A program made the position numbers and the translations under genes. From NCBI GenBank assembly GCA_030142905.1, contig JASJOG010000256.1:362769-426768 (forward strand): a stretch of DNA of 64,000 nucleotides, given 5' to 3'. Below, in pieces: positions 39,401-53,270 of the stretch (its first letter is position 1; each line of letters opens with the position of its first letter). This DNA comes from Heliopora coerulea. Its lineage: Eukaryota; Cnidaria; Anthozoa; Scleralcyonacea; Helioporidae. The notes beneath the pieces are model-generated. The model saw only the letters and a list, made by a program, of their open reading frames with translations. It did no database searches and was not told where the DNA came from.

Positions 39401-42400
39401 AAAAGTTCTAGTGAATTTTTTTGACACCTTTCCACCCGTCAGATGAAAGTGGGTTCGCTAGGCCTGTGACTAAAGAAGCCTACGGCTAAGATAATTTACT
39501 AAGCAGTTTCACGCTCTTTCTTTGTAGTCGACCATGACAGAAAATATGTACCGCATCAATGGTACCACTGATCAGGCGTCTTGTGTTGCAAAAGTTCTTT
39601 CAGCGTCACAGCAGTATATGCGGATGCAAAAGGTAAAGAATCCCAACATTGTATACAGCACTTTTTATAGTATACACCATGTAAAGTTATTTACTCCTTT
39701 CCATGTCAACTGGACGGAAATTTAGCTCTTTATAGATTAAATTGGTGTGGACCACAAATGAAGCCGTATATAAACTTTCAAAGAATTATTCTTGACATTT
39801 TTAATTAGTTCAACGTCAGAGCACCATAAGGTTATCCGTTAGACATTATATAGTTTTAACAACGCTTGTAAAATCATTATTACAGAATGAATTTATTAAT
39901 ATTATTTATACATTGGGTAGTTAGCATCCCACTAAATTAAAATTACCTATAAACTTCAAACTACAAGCGTATAGTTTATTCATTATTTTACTCTATATCG
40001 AAAGTTTCTTCGTGGTTTATTGTATGACAACGAGAAATTGACGCGCCTGAAATACTGCCTACGCCTGAAATACGCGCCTACAAGCTGAAATAATGTGACC
40101 TGAGCTACTGTCATAACTTCAGTGGCAATCATTCTAAATTTAAACAGATCGGAATTCACAAGTTTATTTAATTAATATTAAAGACATGCAGATACGTCAC
40201 TATATTTTGTGGCTAAGTGAGCCAAAAAACATAATCATTGATGTATTGAACGTTTACTGTATCATCTTTGCGAACATAAATATCTGTGTGGTACTAAAGT
40301 TTTTTATCACGGATAATATTGCTAGTTTCTGTTTTTGCTAACGTCTACAGAAACCAGTTGTCTATTTCTCTGCAGAATGAATGCAGTTTTGTCAGCTTGC
40401 GTGATGTAGAGCGAGCCATGAACGTGATCACATGGTTTTACGTCAATTCTGAACTGATAACTGAAATTGTCGACCGTCTGAAGAACACTGAAGATGAAAG
40501 ATGCGACAGCGAAGATAGCGATACCGGTGATAGCGATACTGAAGATATTCCTCAGGTAAATCAATACATGCACTCGACACTAGATGAAAAGTCAACCCTC
40601 TTTGTTGTTTCATCAAGCAGTGGCATCCTGCGGCAAACTAAACTTATGACGCCCCTTTTCGTTTTGCCAACTTCAAAAATGACAAATAAAATTCTAACGA
40701 TGGTATGACAATATTTAGGGGGATAAAAACTCTAGTTGCCTTTGTAGTATTATTATATAATACATTTCTATATTTATGTAAAAAATTCACTTGACAATTT
40801 TTTGCTTCCTTGTTGTGGCAATTAGGTATAATTGCCTTCCATTGCACACCTCTCGATACACCTCTGTATTTCAGGAACAAGATGCAATATTGATCTTATT
40901 GTCAACAATGTTATTCGTAAGAGATTAATAAAGAACGAGGTAGAGGTAGTGTAAGTTTCCTTTTTGACAAGTCGTATTTTCTTTCATAAAGCCTTTAAAT
41001 AGAATTACCCGCGCTTTAGTCCTTGGTATTGGAGTTTGTTATCGTGCTCGATTGAACGAAAGGGAACCTTTTTGCAATAGTATAGCAGAATGCTTCGGTG
41101 GATCTTGTCCTCTGCCTGGTGGTGGTCGAAGAATAAGCGAAGAGATTTCAGTGTAAGTGAAAAGTAATTCTAAAATGTTTTTGTTCAATTTCACAAAATT
41201 TCATATTTCTTAGCCATACAGTCTTTCACAATTTGTATGAGCTGAACATTAAAAACTTCTTTACAACTCTTACGTTGTCACTTCAGTATTATTTCAGTTT
41301 GTGTTTTACCCTCTAGCATGCGCATCTCAAACTCGCGATAACAGAAATTAGTCAGATACTAATCGTTTTGTGGAGGTGCACGAAATATGCGAAAACTACT
41401 TGAACGACAAAACTAACGAAAAAAATGTATTTTCCTTGCTTGGACTTTGTATTTGTTTCTTTTCGTGTGAGCCGAAGACCTGTTTCTAGCTGTTTTGAAG
41501 ATCTACCAATTTCGGCTGGTGTTGACGTCATAAGGAAAGAAAATGGCTTTCCTTACGCAGTTGAATAGAATCGATAAGTCGCAATTGCAGGGTTTGCTTG
41601 GCTCAACGAATCACGATAGTACATATCAATGCACTGAAAAATGTTTCAAGGAGACAAACACGAACTTATGTCACCTCTGCCGCATAACTGAAGATTTGAG
41701 TTGAAGGTTTAAAATCTCACTAGTTGATTTGAAAATCATATGGTTTCCAGTGGAATTTAGAGATTGATATTAGCAAGAAAATTTTGAAAGTTTTGAAAGT
41801 TTTGGACTCTTACATCCTGATTCTTTTAAAAACCACGATTTTGAATTGATCCCAAATTGTTTTTGAAATTACATGTGGTGTATTAGTAGTTAAGAGGGAG
41901 TTGATAAAGCCCAATGGCCTACTTCTGGTCTAATTTTATTTAGTTCGTATGAATGGATACTGGTATAACTGACTTATTCTATTTGTAACTATCCCTTAGA
42001 ATTATTGTCGCCGGTCAATCAATGTTACCGGTGTAAGCAATCCAGCGCTATAAATTGATCGAATATTATGCGTTCTTGCTAAGCCTTTATTTGTGTAGTG
42101 TTGGGCGTTGACATTTTTCCTAAGACGTTAAAATCTTTCCAAATTTTATTCGGGCAAATCAGTATTCAAGGTGTCTAAAATAATATGTTCAACATTTTGG
42201 GTACTTTACTTGTTTTAGCTTGACGTTTGGAGATCTTTACATTCAACTCATCATGTTTGGGTGAGACCACAGGCTACGTAGCTGTGTCATAAGGAAAAAA
42301 ATGAACAGAAAATAAAGCTTTTAGAACCAATCAAATATCACAAAAGTCCAGAACGTCGATTTAAATTAAATGTACGGTTGATTTGTACGTCAACATTTCG

Positions 42401-45400
42401 CAACGTTTCATGTTGAGTTGCTTGAACTCATCACTCTGACTGATTTTGATTCTTCAGATACCAAATCAGTCTATTTTCCGAGGCCATTATTATGAAATCA
42501 GTGTAAACGTATCAAACGATCATTTAAAAGCAAATTCACCCAAAGTGTGTACATATTTTTTTCACACACTGGGAATACGTTGATATGATGATGAAAACCT
42601 GATTAAACATGAAAAGAAAAAAACAGGTGATGGGTATTTGTTCACGTTTGTAATATTTAAACCTATTTCTCTATTTTTAAGATGCCAACAAGCGTTTTTG
42701 GAAGATATCCACCTTGGTCCAAACATTGCAAGAAATACCGCGTTAAGTGAAAACGTTTTTATGATGGCCATTTGTAATGAATTGAGGATCCCGTTGTTTG
42801 TGGTTGGCAAACCAGGAAGTTCAAAATCTTTGGCTAAAGATGTTATTTCAAGTAACATGAAAGGAGACACGTCACAAAGTGAATTATTCAGGAATCTGAA
42901 GCAGGTAGTAAGAGATGGGTTAGGTAGTGCAGTAATGGGTGAGTAGAAAAGACAGTCGGTAGGAACGAGAAGGGAAAGTAAAGTAAGGGGAAAGAAATGT
43001 AAAAGGTAACGGTGAGGGAAAGGGAAAGAGAAGACGAGGAAGAAGGGCAAGTGAAAACGTAAAGGAAACGAAAGGAAATGGTAAGGGAAGGGAATGGAAT
43101 AGAATGGAATGGGAGAGAAGGCAAGGGAAGAGGATTTGAAAGAAGGAAAGGTAAAAGATGGTAGATTGTTAGTGGAATGGGAAAGAAATAAGTAAGGGAC
43201 GAAGTAAAGGAAAGCAAAGTGAACGGAGGGTGGAAAGGAAAAGGAGGAAAGGATGAGTGGAAAGTGCTAAAATTTGTGCTGTATCAGGGTAAAAAGGTAA
43301 GATTTGGAGCTTTTTATTTCATTTGGTAGATTCACATGCAGTCTTATCAGTGCAGCCCATTGTCTACTCCAGAAGGCATAATTTCCATGTTCAGTCAATG
43401 TGCTAAGCTGCAAAAGGACAAAGATCTCGACAAATTTGTGTCAGTGGTAGTACTGGATGAAATAGGTTTGGCCGAAGATTCTCCTTTAATGCCTTTGAAA
43501 GCTCTTCATCCACTGCTAGAGGATGGCACTGCGACAGAGGAAACGTCGTCTTCAGAAAAGTCGATAAACCATTCTCGTGTTGGTTTTATTGGTTTATCCA
43601 ACTGGGCCTTAGATCCAGCTAAAATGAATCGAGGAATCATGTTGTCTAGAGGAGTTCCTGATCTGAAAGAGCTCGTTGATAGTGCTAAGTGAGTTTTTGT
43701 TTCAGTTAAATTTCTTTAATTTACTTTAGTCAACTCTAATGCGCGTGGACTGTTTTGTGTTTCACAATTATTGCCATGAAATTCGAAATCGATAGTAAAT
43801 TCTGTTTGGATGTGTGTTACTATAAACAGTATTATTGTTTTTAGGACACAAACCGTTCTAAGTGTAAACAAACCGTTCTTACCGATATAACACGCTTTTC
43901 CTTGGCCATAACTGTTCTTGTTTCTCTACGAAGTATACATAAGGGAAAAAAACAAACAAAAAAAGAGCACTTTCAAAATTAAACCAGAATTATACTTAAA
44001 AAAAAATAAACATAAAAAAATAAAAACAAAAAATACAGACAGTGTAAAAGGAACTTTACTCCAACCGAAGCATAGATACAACTGTCCGTGATAAATTGCC
44101 AAGAATACCGACAGTAGTGATGATTCGATGCATCCTTCTGCTTTTTTGCGTTTCCAGTGAATCATAAGCTTTAATTAAAGTTGAAAAATGTTGACGCCGG
44201 AAACACAAGAAAAAGTTGTCTCTCTATTTTCCCACCATTTCTTTTTCCGATTTTCATTAAATATTCCTCAATCTTCTTCCATATTTATTTTTGTGACAGG
44301 CTGAGTTTTCCAAGCAAAAACACCCTTGTAAATACCTAACACTGCGAGGTTGTTGGTTAATTAAATGACGAAACTTAAATAATTTTCCTCCATGATATAT
44401 GGATTCCTGAAAGTCTTTATCTCTTTGGTGGCAGACCCTCATACAAGCGATCATACATGACTTAAATCACTTTCATGTTGACTTAAATAACCTTCTCAAA
44501 AAAAATTATTTAATACGGCACCTTGAAAATAGTCATTTTTCTTGCTGTTACAAAAGAGTTAAAATGGTTGTCCTCAGAACCGTTTTCTCGGTTATGACTT
44601 TGATTTATCGAGACATTTTTCCCGCCTTGTACCTCAGTCGGTAGGACGTTTAAAAGCGCTTCTCTTGTCAATATCATTTACATACGTGCGGTCCTGCATT
44701 CATACAGGTTGTGACGAGCATTAACATTGTGAGTATTTGGTTTTCAGGGGCATTTGCTCAAGTAACTATGATGTCCAACAAACAATCCTACCTATCATTG
44801 AACGGTTGGCGAAGGGATATCGTGATCTTTACCGTAAACAAGCTCAATCGAAAACGTTGAAGGATGCCAAGAAAGAAGAATTTTTTGGTCTTCGTGATTT
44901 TTACAGGTGGAGTATTTAATTCGAAATTCGTGTCCTTGTTGTACTTGTCTAGGCACTGAATTACTCTTACATGTTCGTATGTGGTGCCTGATTATCAATC
45001 AACTTGCCTTTATTTAAATTGCCTATCCCGTGTGTGGCCATTATGTATATTCGTGTTATTTAGATTTTCCCGATTAAAAATGTAATATGTCTTGCTTTTT
45101 GAAAATTTCACATTCACGGAGATTTTAGAGTTTAAAGTTTGGAATTTTGAAGTTTGGCCGGGAGAAAAGACACTGGTAACTACCTACGTGAAATGACGTC
45201 ACATTGGGGACGACTGAGAACAGCAGTAAGTGATTAACATAACGCAAGGTTAGGTTTCGGTAAGAAAAGTCGATTTTTATTTCGAAGATTTGCTCAGAAT
45301 TGTTTGGAAACGTACAGAAACACTTTCAAGCATGTCCTCTCTATCGAGTACGGAATATAGCGGAAAAGGCTCAGGGTCAGACGCCTTTGAGGTCGAAGGA

Positions 45401-45765
45401 GGATACACGACAAATTACTTATCCAACAACAACGCTGACTATAGCGTCCAACCTTACCAAGGAGAACCTTTGGCAGACGAAGAATGGATGTCCCCTGATA
45501 ACAAAGAAAGAATTGTGGTAGGAAAGCTTTTAGAAATACTTCAGAACAAGACACGACAAGACAAAGGCAAAGGTGCGGTGATATTTCGACTCTATTTTAA
45601 AGTCACTGTCAAACCAGCTCAGTTAGTTTGACAGTACATAACCATGTATGTTATTGGGCCAAATATTCCCCTCGCCCATCGTGCGTGGGTACTAATCTTG
45701 ATACTCGTGAAGTCCTGTTACACGTGTGGTGACTAAGGAGAAAAATTTTCGCATTGTATATCTAT

Positions 45766-45804
<39 letters not shown>

Positions 45805-48800
45805 AGAAGTAGATTAACCACTCATTTAAAAAGTCCTTTATTGCAAAATAAAAAATAAAGGACTTTTTAAATGAGTGGTTAATCTACTGCTTATACTGTC
45901 TCCAACGGTTGCCACACAGTAACTTTTCATTATTTATTTTACTTATGTTTGAGCACCTACACTTTACACTATCTATGTAAGTATATATATCCATAGATTC
46001 CGATCACTCAAGAATGCCGTGTGTAAACTCGGAGACTGGTGTGTTGCTGACCAAACCTTAGGTCACTTAAGTCCGCATTGAAGCAAATCGGTTTTTTCTC
46101 GTTCTTTTTCCCCCTTGTATGGATCTCTCAAGCGTTGTTTTACATCATTTGAACACTAAACCAATAAATGATTTAAGACTGGCAAGCGAAATGGTTTTCT
46201 TGATGCTTGCGGCTGGTTTCGCTTTTAGGGGCCATCTTAGTAACTGAATAATCTATGACTTGAAAGAACAGTTCTGGAAGTTAGCTCTCTATGGAATATG
46301 CATTGGCCAGCTGATCACTTTTTGCAAGCAACGCTTTGTCTCGGCTCTTTCTGATGAATATGACGAAAAGACGTAAGGGAACTCGCTTACTGTCACGACA
46401 TTTGCTAAGCGACTAAGGTTAAACGACATTCTTCGCTGAAGTTGAATAGATGCTGATTTGTATAAATCTGGAGACTTTTCACATTTTGGTAACCACTTAC
46501 TTGAGCTACACAATCTCAGGTACGTCTGAATCGAGTAGCTTTGAAGTACAAGTTCTGCGAACGGAATTGTTTTGAGCAGCTTTCAAAAGTGGCTACCCGA
46601 CTTCATTCTCCCCTTAGGGAGACTTCTTGCACCACATATTATCGCCGGGATTATGCTGGTGTTTAATGGTAAAGTAGAATGAAGATTCTGCTTCATACAT
46701 CTCTATAGGACGATTGGTTTTGAAATGGTTGTATTATTACTTGTAGTATTAAACCGGACAGCGTTCGTGGTCAATTGTTTGTGAAGTGGGATAAAACATT
46801 CATCGTCCGGAAGACTTATCCAGGTTGTGACAGTCTTTGGATGCTCTCTCCGCTTTCTACACAAAGATTTCATTGCCCCATCCAAGATAGTTTTCGTTAT
46901 AAAATATCGCCCCACTGAAGACCTCGGGATGTATTTCTGATTAGAAATAGCCACCAGGTAGCACGGTGCAAACCTACTTGTTTTTGGTCACCAAACTATC
47001 TTTCAGCAAAACAGAACTCTGCTTCAGTCTTTTTCACTTCTCGGGTCACTTGTGGGTAGTTTACCGTATTCAACCATTAATGCTTTCTGTAGGATTTTAA
47101 AACCTCTCAAGAAAGTTTAAAGCCGTCTTCTCTCTGTCAATTCACCGTTGAACCCTTTGTGTTGAGGTGCCGCTAAATGCATTGTTGAAAATACGTAAGA
47201 GTTTCAGGTTTGACTGTACGCTATCTTTTTTTTTTACGGAGGTTTTACCAGAGAAAATGAACGTCTTTTACTTCTCTCTTCTCGTTCTTCTTTCGACAAA
47301 ACTTGGAAAGGGTGTGCTTGTGATATTTGTTTGAGTGTTTTGTATTTTCAGATTTTTGGTCAGCAATAAAAATGCAAAACTCGTTCATATTGTCTTTGTT
47401 TATTTCGTCGGTCTCACAGTTCTTTTCATCCTCGTCATCGAAGTGACGAAGTCTTATACCTCCGGATGAATACTCAGCGCAAATTTTTATCAAAGCACAT
47501 CTTAGACATTTGTAACCAACTTCGAAATAATGTAGAATTTATCAATTTTTTAAGTAAAAAAAAATATCAAAAAGATTTCCAATCATTAGCTGTCCATAAT
47601 GCTGGTATCCGACTGATAACCTACGAGAATGCTCCGCTTTAAAGACGAAAAGTCTGGTCATCTAATAAAATATCTTTTTTAAGGCAAAATGAGTGAGAAA
47701 TTTGATTGGGAAACGACACGAAATACCATAAGCCCGCAACTAATACAGGATCTATATACTATCATCCATTGTTTAATAATTTAGTTGTGAGGATGGATCT
47801 CTTAGCATTTGTTTAGCCGTTAAAGGTTATTTGCATCGAACGCTTCGTTTTAATTAAACAGAATTGAAATTTTAAACGTAAATATGACGATAAGCAGTTT
47901 AAATATAAGATAATTTCCAGTTTGGATTGTTATTAATTTGTGGACAAATTTTGTGTGGTTTTTTTCTTTTTACTCCATTCACTTGTCCAGTTATAGTAAG
48001 GACGATATGTCTCTTTGACAATTTTGAAAACTTTTCAATCTCACTCTGATTCTCCAGAGATATGTTGGTAGGGTAAGCGAGGGTTTGTTGCGTACACTTA
48101 TTTCTATTTATTCAATGATTACGATTCCCGACTGGTTCTTCGTTTACTAGGGGTTCTGCTAAACTATTGATACATTCAAGACCCTAAGTCTTTTCGGCTA
48201 TAATTCGTACTCGAGGGAGAGGACATGCTTGAAAGTGTTTCTGTACGTCTCTAAACAACTCTGAGCAATTCTTCGAAATAAAAATCGACTTGTCCCACCG
48301 AAACCTAACCTTGCGCTATGTTAATCACTCACTGCTGTTCTCAGTCGTTCTCAATGTGACGTCATTTCGGGTAAGTAGTTACTGGTGTTTTTTTCTCCCG
48401 GCCAAACTTCAAAATTCCAAACTTTAACCTCAAAAATCTCCATGAAGATGAAATTTTCGAAAAGCAAGATGCATTAAATTTTTAATCGGGACAATCTAAA
48501 TAACACGAATATACATAATGGCCACACACGGGATAGGCAATTTAAATAAAGGCAACTTGATTGGTGATCAGGCACCACATACCAACATGCAAGAGTAATT
48601 CAGCGCCTATCCCCACACACGGGATAGGCACTTTAAGTCTAGTTGACTGAATGGAAAGCATTTATTCTGTATGATATTCATATTGCGTGTGCGGAGCACA
48701 GTTGTTTATCTAACGCACATTCTGTGGTTTCATGTACACACATCAAACATGTATATGATTGAAGCTTGCTTACTTTTTTTTGTGATTCATTTAGTTTGGT

Positions 48801-51800
48801 AAAAATGGTTTATGGATTTGCTTTAAAATACAATCAAGTTTCTGAACTTCAGCTCTTACAAGCAATCATGAGGAATTTCAGTGGTCTGAGCGACTTGAAT
48901 CCTGTTCTGTTGTTCAGTAAACATCTCCCTACTCTGAAGCATTGCTCCAATGTAGGTTTGAATTATGCAGCTTGTCGTTTGTGATGTCCTAGTAAGATGA
49001 ATAAGAATCGTAAGCACGTGCATTTCTTTCAGAGTCCATTGCCTGAGTGCCATCCGATAAATCTCATCGAGCAAAGTATTAACAGATCGACTGCAGAAGG
49101 GTAACTATATGTTACTGTAATTCAATAGATGTTGCCTTCGTGAAGTTGTATTCAAATGTTCTCTGCGGATGTCCAGAAATTGTAGAAAACATGGTTGAGA
49201 CCGAACATTATGGCACTGGTAGTTCCATTTTAATTACTTAGAGACGAATTCAGTTCGTAGCGGTCTCCAACCGTGAAGAGTGCTAGTGTCGAAATCCAGT
49301 GCTAGGAAAAATAAGCGTATATGAAGTTTCTAAAACAGATCATTGAGTTTCGAGCTTGGTAAATAAGATTTTGTGAAAAGCGAGCAGAGTGAAGTCGTGG
49401 AGGAAATCTGAATGAAAACAGGTGTGAAATTTATAATGAAAATCGGCTTGTTAATCTGGTCCAGTGCAAAGTTGAGTTCAAAGGTTTTTATTTTTTTACT
49501 ACAAATCCTTTATAGGTTTTACATCTAATTGTCCCATAAATTTTGCTCATGTGCAATGTAAATGACCCTGATTTATACCAATGATTTAACACAGTCGTAT
49601 ACAACATGTACAAATGCAAACTGGTGTACATTATTATGCACGCGAATTTGTATCTTTGTACATATTTAGTTACAAACGTTTTAAGTACAGGTATTTGCAT
49701 GTACGTCTGAAAACATCTTTTTCACTTGTTGATATTTCTACATTTTGTACTCACAGGGAAAGTCGCTACCTACTGGTTCTGACCGAAAACTATGCAGCAT
49801 TGCCAATCTTACAGCAACAGTTCCTGAAAGGAAGAGATCATGATCCTGTAGTTATCTTCGGCAGCAGTTTTCCCAAAGACCAACAATACACTCAGGTATA
49901 GTCTTTGAAAATGAAGGCTCGTCTGTTTAGTGACTGCTTATCAACCAGGGCGTCATTAGTCATTTAAAACAGCGGAGGCTGAGCGAGAAAATGTTGTGGC
50001 TGGATTGACATCTTGGGTGTTTCAGGTGGTTGCGCAATTAATATTTCGAGATTTTTGGATGATTGGGCGACGGGTTAACATTTTCATGCCTTAGGTGACT
50101 ATGCAAAAAAATTAGGGAGAAAAGTTGATAAAAATAGGATAAATACAGTCGTGACCAAAATACGTGATTTACTTTGCATTACTTATTTTCCCATTCTCTG
50201 GTCTTCTAAAGAACATGTCTGAGATGTGTGTAGGGAACAGATTGGTTTGAAATTTATCTTCAAATTTATTTATGCGTTATTACTATGGAACTCCATTAGT
50301 CAAAGGGGTAAAGCATGCGGTGGTAATCTGTTTTTTGGCTCTTCGAGGGTCATATTAGCTGTATAGCTTTGAAAAGAATCTATTACAAAACCATTACAAG
50401 CCGACAAGTACAAGAGAGAGAACAAGAAACATAATCCAACAAATACCTTGCAAACACAATATTTGAGCTAAAGACAAAACGAAACAGATCACGGCAATAT
50501 TTCGAAAATGGAAAATTCATGGTGATGAGTTTCGAATTGTCTTACAGCTCAAAAAAATTGAGTCTACAAGGTATTCTTCGGTGGAATATTTTTCTTACTC
50601 CAGCTCTTCGACATCGTTTGTGCACATCGTGATTATAAAATAGCTAAAAATCCGAAATAATCAGCGGGTTTCGATAAACTAAATTAGTTTCGTAGTTTAT
50701 AGTAGTCTCCGTCTGAAAAGAACTCGATGAAAATTCGGAGTCTTCCTAAACACATCGGTTAATATTTTCCACTTTTCTTCAAAATTTTGATCATCTCTAA
50801 GAAGGAGTCGTTTGGCACGTTCGTTAATTCAATTCTGCCCCCTACCCTCCTCCTTCTCCTCCTCCATATGCCTGCCCAAGACATTTCAACGAGCCCAACG
50901 CATAACATCAGCTGGCCTTAATCCTATTGAGGTATTAACCCGGTCTGAACCGGGTTAATGTATCTTCTGCTTTATTATGTTCTAGCTAACTGCCGTATAT
51001 CATCTATTTGACGACGTGCATTGTAGTTGTCCAACGCTATTGTTGTATTTTTATGTAAATTATTTTATGTTAAATTCTTTGATCTCGTTTACTTTTCTCA
51101 TTTCCAGATACTAAATTCAGTAGGCTCCATAAACATTCCCAAATGTATGATAGTTTTCATACGAACGTATTTGGTTGTTGGATTATGCGTTCAGAATATG
51201 TGAGGGGCGAAATGTGAAGATTGGCCTTTGTTGTTTTGGTTATTTACTGCTTTGTTTTTGTTTGTTTTATTTCCATTAGATTTGTCGTAACATCAACCGA
51301 ATCAAAGTGTGCATGGAGACAGGCCGTATGGTTATTTTGTTGAACTTAGAAACTTTATACGAAAGTTTATACGACGCTCTCAATCAGGTTGGTCAAGAAG
51401 GAGTCAGCTGTGTTTCACAAAATTAGAAAATTTAGAATTTTTATGTGGACAAATATTTGAACGGATGTACTATTGCGTTCAGTATACTTTCATAACTGAT
51501 TTTGTTACTAACGTGTTTAGGTCGGCTTGATATGTCAATGCATGTCGTCACATTGTTAACACAGCATAGCACATTTTTGATGTTGTCATTAAGAGATTCG
51601 AAATTTTTGGGTATTAGTACATCTTATTTTATATATACACCATGAGACCAATTTAAGATTGTCCGTTCGCAGTCCCTCCATGTCTTCTTAAAGCAAAGTT
51701 GTTCGTTTCCTTTTACAGCATTGCACGGTATTTTGGGATTTTTTAATTTTTATTCGAGCTATAAATTATGGATGAATGTATATTTTTTTCAAAAACTAAA

Positions 51801-53238
51801 CATAATTGACCATGTACTCTTGGAAAGTAAATTTGGGATACTAATATATTCTTATAGAAACACTCTTCATGTAACGATCCATATTTTTATGAACTTTACT
51901 TATGTGCAAAGTCTGAATTTATTTTCCAGAGAATATTCAATTAGGCAAAATACGCTTACAATATTATAACGTCATAGCTTACCTTGTCTAAATACCAAAC
52001 AAACCAAATTATCTATTGAACGAGGAGAGATATGAAAGAATTTTGAACATTACCTTCTATATTACTTAAAAAGCTTTTTTCGAATGAACTGAACTTGATT
52101 TTGTACAATAAAATGACCTGCCCTAAATTTTTTATTTGTTTCTTTACTTATTGTTGCCAGCCAAAATGGTAAATTTTGAATGCACAAATTATTGCAACAT
52201 GGGATAACATATACTAGCAGAACAGAGCTTTTTATTCGAGAATACACAGCAGTGCGGTTGCATTACATTGCGATGCAACACATTTGTAGTTCAACTGTAA
52301 TACAACTACAGTGCAATTGCAATATAAATGCCAGGCGATGCGACGCGCTGCGATGCTTCGTAAGGCGATACAGTGTAAAGGAATGCAGTGCAGGGAGATC
52401 CAACACAATGTGATGCGTTTCAATGGAACGTATTGTTAAGGAATGTAATGCGTAGTGAGGTGGTGTTGTATAAGGCGACGTGCCCACAGTATATAACACA
52501 TGTTTCTCGATCTTTTCAGGTTTCAGTCCAGCAGACGTCTGGATCATGTATTAGAAAATCCTCACTTATTGTCCTGTTCTTACCAATTTTTATAGTATTA
52601 CGTATACCTCGCTGGTCAGAGGTATGTCGACCTTGGTTTAGGAAGTCACAGAGTGAAGTGTCGTGTCGCTGACGACTTCAAGTAAGAAAACATGGTTATT
52701 TTTACATCATACGATTCCGAAAGTTTGAAAGGCCACGATCTGGGATGATGTTACTGGCAGTCATTTTTTTAATGAATCAAATTATCCACCAATATTAGTG
52801 GAGTCCGCTGAAACAGAAGCATAGTTATCTCGAACGTTTATTACTTAATAAATACTTTGTCACATTGTTACACTTGACTGGTTAATACTGACATTAATAC
52901 TATGCTTATGAATCTTAAGAAAGTATTTCTGAGCTTTATTTCTGAGCAACTTTCTGAGATTCCATGAGTTTTTCTTGCCATGAAGTTACCAAAACTCAGA
53001 ATGAATGCCAAGATGATAAATGTATGGTGATTCGAGCAGTTAACATATGTGCTGCCTAAGTCATAACTTTAACATGTACTTGGATAAACCCTAAAGTAAA
53101 ACAAGCTTTTATCTCCTAATCGTGCGTAGTTGTACAATCTAGTGATGCAAATTGGATACATAAACGGATTTCAATAGATTTAAAAGTGGATTTTGAAATG
53201 ATCGAATAGTTTATTTATTTATTTATTCATATAAATAT

Positions 53239-53270
<32 letters not shown>

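Larger units (their letters stand above)
45669..48083. mobile_element. Non-coding DNA transposon, copy B (about 2.4 kb)
   Basis: Begins CCCTCGCCCATCGTGCGTGG and ends GGTAAGCGAGGG. Shares ordered blocks with copy A (33586-37207) but is internally shorter. Similarity continues into TTTGTTGCGTACA after the right end in both copies. No transposase frame. It lies between the inverted arms, so it probably inserted into an older rearranged P2X7-C-like element. Confidence 0.7.

Noticed and set aside
42395..42440. Minus-strand hammerhead-like sequence (GTGATGA ... GAAACGTTGCG)
   Set aside because: The first core base is changed and the cleavage triplet is not clear; at best a decayed Penelope trace.
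42562..43217. Long minus-strand open frames rich in Pro, Ser and Phe
   Set aside because: They read the complement of the purine tract and of exon 22; composition artefacts.
52232..52672. Overlapping open frames on both strands
   Set aside because: Generated by the degenerate GCGATGC repeat; no family resemblance apart from true exon 29 in a different frame.
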